Shown in pieces: positions 44,275 to 48,018 of a stretch of DNA of 48,018 nucleotides; position 1 is the stretch's first letter; every line of letters begins with the position of its first letter. Source of the stretch: Paraburkholderia mimosarum LMG 23256 = NBRC 106338 (GTDB lineage Bacteria > Pseudomonadota > Gammaproteobacteria > Burkholderiales > Burkholderiaceae); contig NZ_BBJJ01000055.1 in the NCBI RefSeq assembly GCF_000739815.1, forward strand, positions 1 through 48,018. The letters run 5' to 3'. The position numbers were made by a program, and so were the translations under genes. The notes below the pieces were generated by a model, which saw nothing but the letters and a program-made list of their open reading frames with translations, was not told where the DNA came from and did no database searches.

Positions 44275-44307
44275 AAAAAAAAAGGGCCGCACTCACGCAC
44301 AGCCCTT
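44275..44307 (-). terminator. Intrinsic terminator after pssA
   Basis: On the minus strand AAGGGC (44307-44302) pairs with GCCCTT (to 44282) and is followed by a T tract of nine (44283-44275). It separates pssA from leuA. Confidence 0.85.
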
Positions 44308-44334
44308 CTTGCAGGATTGCGTCACACGCGCACG

Positions 44335-45210
44335 CTACCGCTCTCGCGGCGACGAACGCGCCGGGTTCCCGCGCCCGCGCACGGCCTGGTACGCCCAGAA
44401 CACATAGCCCGAAAGCCCATACAGCACGAACAGACCGAACAGCATCAGCGGCGGATCCGACGAAACGAGCACGAACGCCACGACCACGAGCAGCGTCGCC
44501 GCGAAGGGCACACGGTGGCGCACGTCGAGCGCTTTGCCGCTGTAGAACGGCGCGTTGGACACCATCGTCACGCCTGCATAGATCGTCAGCACGAAGGCGA
44601 CCCACGGCAGCCAGGACAGCTTGAGGGGCACGCGGTTGTCGGTGGCGAGCCACACGAAGCCGGCGATCAGCGCCGCCGCAGCCGGGCTCGGCAGCCCCTG
44701 GAAGAATCGCTTGTCCACCACGCCGATGTTCGTGTTGAAGCGCGCGAGACGCAGCGCCGCTCCCGAACAGTAGACGAAAGCCGCGAGCCAGCCCCAGCGC
44801 CCGAGATCCTTGAGCACCCATTCGTACATCACGAGCGCGGGCGCCACGCCGAACGACACCATGTCCGAGAGGCTGTCGAACTGCTCGCCGAAGGCGCTCT
44901 GCGAGTGCGTCATGCGCGCCACGCGCCCGTCCATCCCGTCGAGCACCATCGCCACGAAAATGGCGATGGCCGCCACTTCGAAACGCACGTTCATCGCCTG
45001 CACGACTGCGAAGAAGCCGCAGAAGAGCGCGGCCGTGGTGAACGCGTTGGGCAGCAAATAGATGCCGCGCTTTTTCAGGAACTCCTGGCGCGCCGCGCGC
45101 CGGTTCGCGGCGACACCCATCGGCTCCTGCACCGACTTGTTGCGCCGGAACGGCCGCGGCAACGGCCCGCCGGCCGGGTTGCGGGGTCGACGCTGTTTGA
45201 ATCCGGCCAT
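44335..45210 (-). CDS. pssA: CDP-diacylglycerol-serine O-phosphatidyltransferase
   Basis: A 291-residue integral membrane enzyme that makes phosphatidylserine from CDP-diacylglycerol and serine. The CDP-alcohol phosphotransferase motif D-G-x2-A-R-x8-G-x3-D-x3-D is complete: Asp94-Gly95, Ala98-Arg99, Gly108, Asp112, Asp116. About seven hydrophobic segments; the first ~40 residues are basic and cytoplasmic. The product is the substrate of Psd encoded 12 bases upstream, so the pair makes phosphatidylethanolamine. It is followed by a clear terminator. The ATG at 45210 is preceded by AGGAGGG. Confidence 0.94.
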   Translation of the reverse strand: MAGFKQRRPRNPAGGPLPRPFRRNKSVQEPMGVAANRRAARQEFLKKRGIYLLPNAFTTAALFCGFFAVVQAMNVRFEVAAIAIFVAMVLDGMDGRVARMTHSQSAFGEQFDSLSDMVSFGVAPALVMYEWVLKDLGRWGWLAAFVYCSGAALRLARFNTNIGVVDKRFFQGLPSPAAAALIAGFVWLATDNRVPLKLSWLPWVAFVLTIYAGVTMVSNAPFYSGKALDVRHRVPFAATLLVVVAFVLVSSDPPLMLFGLFVLYGLSGYVFWAYQAVRGRGNPARSSPRER

Positions 45211-45222
45211 CGCAACCCTCCT

Positions 45223-45876
45223 TTACGCCGATTGCGTCGGCAGTTCGGCGAGGATCGTCGACGAGGCGGACACCTTCTCGCCGATCGACACGCGCGGGCG
45301 GCTGCCCACGGGCAGGTAGACGTCGACGCGCGAGCCGAAGCGGATGAAACCATAGCGCTGGCCGCGCGAGAGCGGCTCGCCCGCACGTACGTAGCAGAGA
45401 ATGCGGCGCGCGATGAGGCCGGCGATCTGCACGGAGGTGACGGTCGTGCCGTCGGCCATCGTCAGCACGACGGCGTTGCGCTCGTTTTCGGTCGAGGCCT
45501 TGTCGATGGCGGCGTTCAGGTACGCGCCCGGGAAGTACTCGACCTTGGCGACGGCGCCATCGACAGGCGAACGTTGCGAGTGCACGTTGAAGACGTTCAT
45601 GAATACGCTGATCTTGAGCGCTTCACGGTTTGCGTACGGGTCGTGCGCGGTTTCCACGGCGACGATGCGGCCGTCTGCCGGGCACAGCACGGCGTTGGCC
45701 TGGCTGGGGATGGGGCGCGGCGGATCGCGGAAGAACTGAACGACGAAGATGAGGATGAGCCAGAAAGGCCATGCGAGTCCGAAGCCTGCGACCGCATGGA
45801 TCAAGAGCGCCACGACGGCCGCAATGGCGATGAACGGCCAGCCTTCGCGCGCGATGATCGGATGGGGGTAATTCAT
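45223..45876 (-). CDS. psd: Phosphatidylserine decarboxylase proenzyme
   Basis: A 217-residue short-type (~215 residues) pyruvoyl enzyme that converts phosphatidylserine to phosphatidylethanolamine at the inner membrane. The self-cleavage site is Gly181-Ser182 in RFGSRVDVYLP; Ser182 becomes the pyruvoyl group. A hydrophobic N-terminal region (about 13-45) anchors the protein, and FFRDPPR follows it. The start at 45876 is the family start, but the upstream bases (AACAGCGAAGCCACC) give no good ribosome site. The reason may be the group II intron that ends about 16 bases before the ATG. pssA follows 12 bases after the stop. Confidence 0.92.
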   Translation of the reverse strand: MNYPHPIIAREGWPFIAIAAVVALLIHAVAGFGLAWPFWLILIFVVQFFRDPPRPIPSQANAVLCPADGRIVAVETAHDPYANREALKISVFMNVFNVHSQRSPVDGAVAKVEYFPGAYLNAAIDKASTENERNAVVLTMADGTTVTSVQIAGLIARRILCYVRAGEPLSRGQRYGFIRFGSRVDVYLPVGSRPRVSIGEKVSASSTILAELPTQSA

Positions 45877-45936
45877 GGTGGCTTCGCTGTTATTTGGAGG
45901 GTAGCCCCCCTTCCTCGCGGAAGGAGAGCCCCCTAA

Positions 45937-45970
45937 GAACCGTACGTGCGAGTTTCCCCGCATACGGCTC
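45937..45970 (-). ncRNA. Group II intron domain V (catalytic hairpin)
   Basis: A 34-nt hairpin: GAGCCGUAUGCGG on the 5' side pairs with the sequence ending CGUACGGUUC, with a two-base bulge and a GAAA tetraloop. This is the conserved active site of group II introns and is fully intact. Confidence 0.93.
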
Positions 45971-45993
45971 CAATCTACGATCAAAGCCCAGTC

Positions 45994-47694
45994 TTATGAC
46001 CGGGCCGGCTTAGTCAGCGCGATTTTACCTACATGCACCTGCCGGTGGCAGTCGGGATGTAGTAGCACTCGGTTGAACAGAGCGTCAGAACCTCCATGCA
46101 CCCGGTACTCCAAGTGATGGTTGTGCCAGCCCGTCTCCTGAGTCAAAGCGCCGCCGCAGTGCGCACATAGACCGCCCTGCGACATGTACAGCGATGCCCA
46201 TTGCTTCCGGTGTCGCATTGATCCTTCCATGCGCGCCTGACGCAACTGCTCGCCATACTGCTCCCACTCAGGATCAAAGGGATTGAAGTCGCCTTTGATC
46301 TTCCTGTGCCGCCTGATTGCCGTATCGCGAAGCTGATACAACTCATTCAGGCCTTTACTCCCATCGTCTCTAACTACGGGAACAGCAAAGATCCAAGTGC
46401 GGTCACCGTCCGAGTGAAAGTACTTCTTCCTCACCCAGCCAGCGCCCTTATTCGGATGTCGCCGTTTCGACCACCACCAGAGTCTCCGAAAGATCAGAGA
46501 CTCCATGCGGCAGTACGCCTGCTTGGCCACCACGGGGCTGTGATACTGCGCCCAGCCTCGGAGCATCGGGTTCAGCAAGTGGATCAGGTCCCCCTGCCGT
46601 ACCGTCTTGTTACCGCTGATCGTCTCCGATACCTTGCGATAGAACGCTTGCGCGTTCTTCTTGCTCGGTTTGATGAGTAGCTTTCCCGAGTACTTCCGAA
46701 AATTCCACCCAAGGAAGTCGAAGCCGTCGTCAATATGCGCAATGCGCGTTTTCTCCTCGGATAGTCGCAAACCTCTTACCGCGAGGAATGCTTCCACCCA
46801 AGGTCGGACTTCTTGCTCCAGCACCTCTCTCGAGTCGCCGGTAATCACGAAGTCATCCGCGTACCGCACTACATTTACCTTCAGCTTCTTCGCCTTCGCG
46901 ATCCCGAATTTCGCAACGAGTTGCCCAATCAGTTCTCGCTCCAGCCCGTTCAGCGTCACGTTAGCCAGCGTCGGGGAGATGATCCCTCCCTGTGGCGTAC
47001 CGGCCTCAGTCGCCTGTAGCTGCCCCTTGTAAATCAGGCCAGCCTTCAGCCATTTCCGGAGGATCTCCTTGTCCATAGGGACATGGGTCACCAGCCAGTC
47101 ATGACTGATGTAGTCAAAGCAGCCCTTGATGTCCGCCTCCAGTACCCATCGGGCAGAGCCCTTCTGAGACATGGCGACGAAAATCTGCGACATGGCATCG
47201 GCCGTCGAGCGGTTTAGCCTGAACCCATACGAGTTCGGGTCGCTCGTCGATTCCGACACTGGCTCCAAAGCCAGCAGATACAAGGCTTGCATCGCCCTGT
47301 CCCGCATGGTTGGAATGCCCAGAGGGCGTTCTTTCCCATTGGCCTTGGGGATAAAGACTCTCCGTAATGGCAGAGGCTTGTACCCGCGCCGCTTCAACCT
47401 GCCGACAGCTGCCCATCGGCTCTCAGGCGAATCCCATAGCTCGCGATCGACTCCAGCCGTTCGCGCACCTTGGTTCTGCGTAACACGTCGTACCGCGTAC
47501 AGCTTTGCGGACAACGTGCGGGTCAGCATCCGTTGCAGGGCTTTCACCCTGCGCCAGTCACCTTCCCGCGTCGCCTTCGCAATTCGAATCTGCATCCCTC
47601 TCACGTTCCGTTCAACTTGCCGCCAATCTACGGCGTGCCAGTTGTCCGGCGCGTGTGAAAGCGCAGACCCATCCTTTCGGACAGATACTCTCAT
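45994..47694 (-). CDS. ltrA: Group II intron reverse transcriptase/maturase with HNH endonuclease domain
   Basis: A 566-residue intron-encoded protein. Order: an RVT_N-type N-terminal domain (~15-80), the reverse transcriptase fingers and palm (~85-330; TPQGGIISP and YADD at 278-281, the catalytic Asp pair), a maturase/thumb domain (~350-450; LRGWAQYHSP), and a C-terminal HNH endonuclease with zinc-binding cysteines (Cys510, Cys513 and Cys549 in CAHCGG and HPDCHR) and WHNHHLEYRVHGG. All catalytic motifs are intact, so splicing, target cutting and retrohoming are all possible. The start at 47694 has GGGAGAG upstream; the open frame continues 31 codons further. The domain layout suggests a chloroplast-like (CL) class intron; this is not verified. 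Confidence 0.93.
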   Translation of the reverse strand: MRVSVRKDGSALSHAPDNWHAVDWRQVERNVRGMQIRIAKATREGDWRRVKALQRMLTRTLSAKLYAVRRVTQNQGARTAGVDRELWDSPESRWAAVGRLKRRGYKPLPLRRVFIPKANGKERPLGIPTMRDRAMQALYLLALEPVSESTSDPNSYGFRLNRSTADAMSQIFVAMSQKGSARWVLEADIKGCFDYISHDWLVTHVPMDKEILRKWLKAGLIYKGQLQATEAGTPQGGIISPTLANVTLNGLERELIGQLVAKFGIAKAKKLKVNVVRYADDFVITGDSREVLEQEVRPWVEAFLAVRGLRLSEEKTRIAHIDDGFDFLGWNFRKYSGKLLIKPSKKNAQAFYRKVSETISGNKTVRQGDLIHLLNPMLRGWAQYHSPVVAKQAYCRMESLIFRRLWWWSKRRHPNKGAGWVRKKYFHSDGDRTWIFAVPVVRDDGSKGLNELYQLRDTAIRRHRKIKGDFNPFDPEWEQYGEQLRQARMEGSMRHRKQWASLYMSQGGLCAHCGGALTQETGWHNHHLEYRVHGGSDALFNRVLLHPDCHRQVHVGKIALTKPARS

Positions 47695-48018
47695 GCTGCT
47701 CTCCCGCTTGAAGAAGTGAATCCCGCGCGAGGAGCAACACGTCCCTTGCGGGAGCGTTTTGCTCCCGCGAAGGGGTAAGAACAACACTGACGACTAAGAA
47801 GCCGCCAGCAATCACTATTTCCGCTAGAGGGTAGTCAGCCGTCTTGCGACGGTAGACCAGACGGAAGTCTGCCCGCTTTCGCGTGGGGTGATGTCTCAAC
47901 CCCTATCCGAATCATTAAAACCCGGCTTTCGCTTTCTCCGTCGTCCCATACCTGCACAATCAACAGCGTTCCTCACGGTTCGCCTGCCAGTCATAATGCA
48001 CTGGCGACCATACAGGCT
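47695..48018 (-). other. Group II intron RNA upstream of the intron ORF
   Basis: These 324 bases hold no gene of their own. They contain dense stem-loops expected for domains I-III; a strong one pairs CCCTTGCGGGAGC (47743-47755) with the GCTCCCGC-containing arm to 47774. An ORF-like stretch on the minus strand (47612-47899) is an accident of the RNA. Confidence 0.7.

Larger units (their letters stand above)
45892..48018 (-). mobile_element. Group II intron (5' end beyond the window)
   Basis: A group II intron encoded on the minus strand, inserted upstream of psd. Visible parts from right to left: structured RNA (domains I-III and start of IV, 47695-48018), the intron-encoded protein (45994-47694), domain V (45937-45970: 34 nt with an AGC triad and GAAA tetraloop), and domain VI (about 45896-45934) with a bulged A at 45902 as the likely branch point. 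The 3' end is near 45892, estimated from the branch point; the exact end is uncertain by a few bases. The 5' GUGYG end was not found and must lie beyond 48018. Base composition is less GC-rich than the neighbours, consistent with recent arrival. Confidence 0.9.

Noticed and set aside
43975..44292. A 105-codon minus-strand ORF running across the leuA leader and the 13-bp repeats
   Set aside because: Its start lies upstream of the leuA promoter and its translation is repetitive because it reads through the tandem repeats; the promoter-based 27-codon ORF in another frame fits better.
47612..47899. A 95-codon ORF on the minus strand inside the intron
   Set aside because: It lies in the folded intron RNA and overlaps the start of the intron-encoded protein; its translation resembles no family.

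Overview
The window is high-GC core chromosome of a Burkholderiaceae bacterium. The closest match I can recognise is Paraburkholderia, Burkholderia or Caballeronia. The grounds are gene order (psd-pssA-leuA, rpsO-pnp-quinone oxidoreductase-tpiA-secG-tRNA-Leu-nuoA..N-DUF2818-NUDIX-DUF1178) and the protein sequences. There is no prophage, no CRISPR array and no rRNA. The only clear mobile element is a group II intron at the right edge.

Layout. (1) 1-4300, plus strand: a DUF2863 protein, a CheY/LuxR-type regulator coupled to a CbiM-like permease, and a secreted BspC-like protein with a lysine/serine-rich tail. (2) 4387-9006: M14 carboxypeptidase and yaaA (minus), PIN-domain protein and a PLP aminotransferase (plus), and a GST (minus). 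(3) 9115-18121: two facing acyl-CoA degradation clusters. The plus cluster holds a small ORF, an enoyl-CoA hydratase, a histidine phosphatase, an APH-like kinase and an ACAD10/11-type dehydrogenase, followed by a YfcG-like GST. The minus cluster holds DUF1178, a PimC/PimD-like dehydrogenase pair and two MaoC proteins. The upstream regions of both clusters carry the same palindrome-like core, ACGACCGT. (4) 18353-34339, minus: NUDIX hydrolase, DUF2818 and the complete 14-gene respiratory complex I operon. (5) 34453-40052, minus: tRNA-Leu(GAG), secG, tpiA, quinone oxidoreductase, pnp and rpsO. (6) 40232-42279: a Leu/Ile/Val-type binding protein and a BamE-like lipoprotein. (7) 42395-45876, minus: leuA with a structured leader, then pssA and psd. 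(8) 45892-48018, minus: a group II intron whose 5' end lies outside the window and whose 3' end falls about 16 nt before the psd start codon.

The parts that go beyond ordinary annotation are mostly regulatory. leuA has a strong promoter that places the transcript start at the ATG of a 27-codon ORF containing six leucines, three of them encoded by the rare codon CTA, with alternative RNA stems downstream. This looks like a leaderless leucine attenuator, and a five-copy 13-bp tandem repeat lies next to its -35 box. The pnp leader has a long imperfect hairpin like the RNase III target of E. coli pnp. The nuo operon has strong hairpins in two of its gaps. A 17-bp identical inverted repeat flanks the PIN gene. 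The kinase/dehydrogenase pair suggests 4-hydroxyacyl-CoA catabolism. All functions are read from sequence and memory of families; no search was run.
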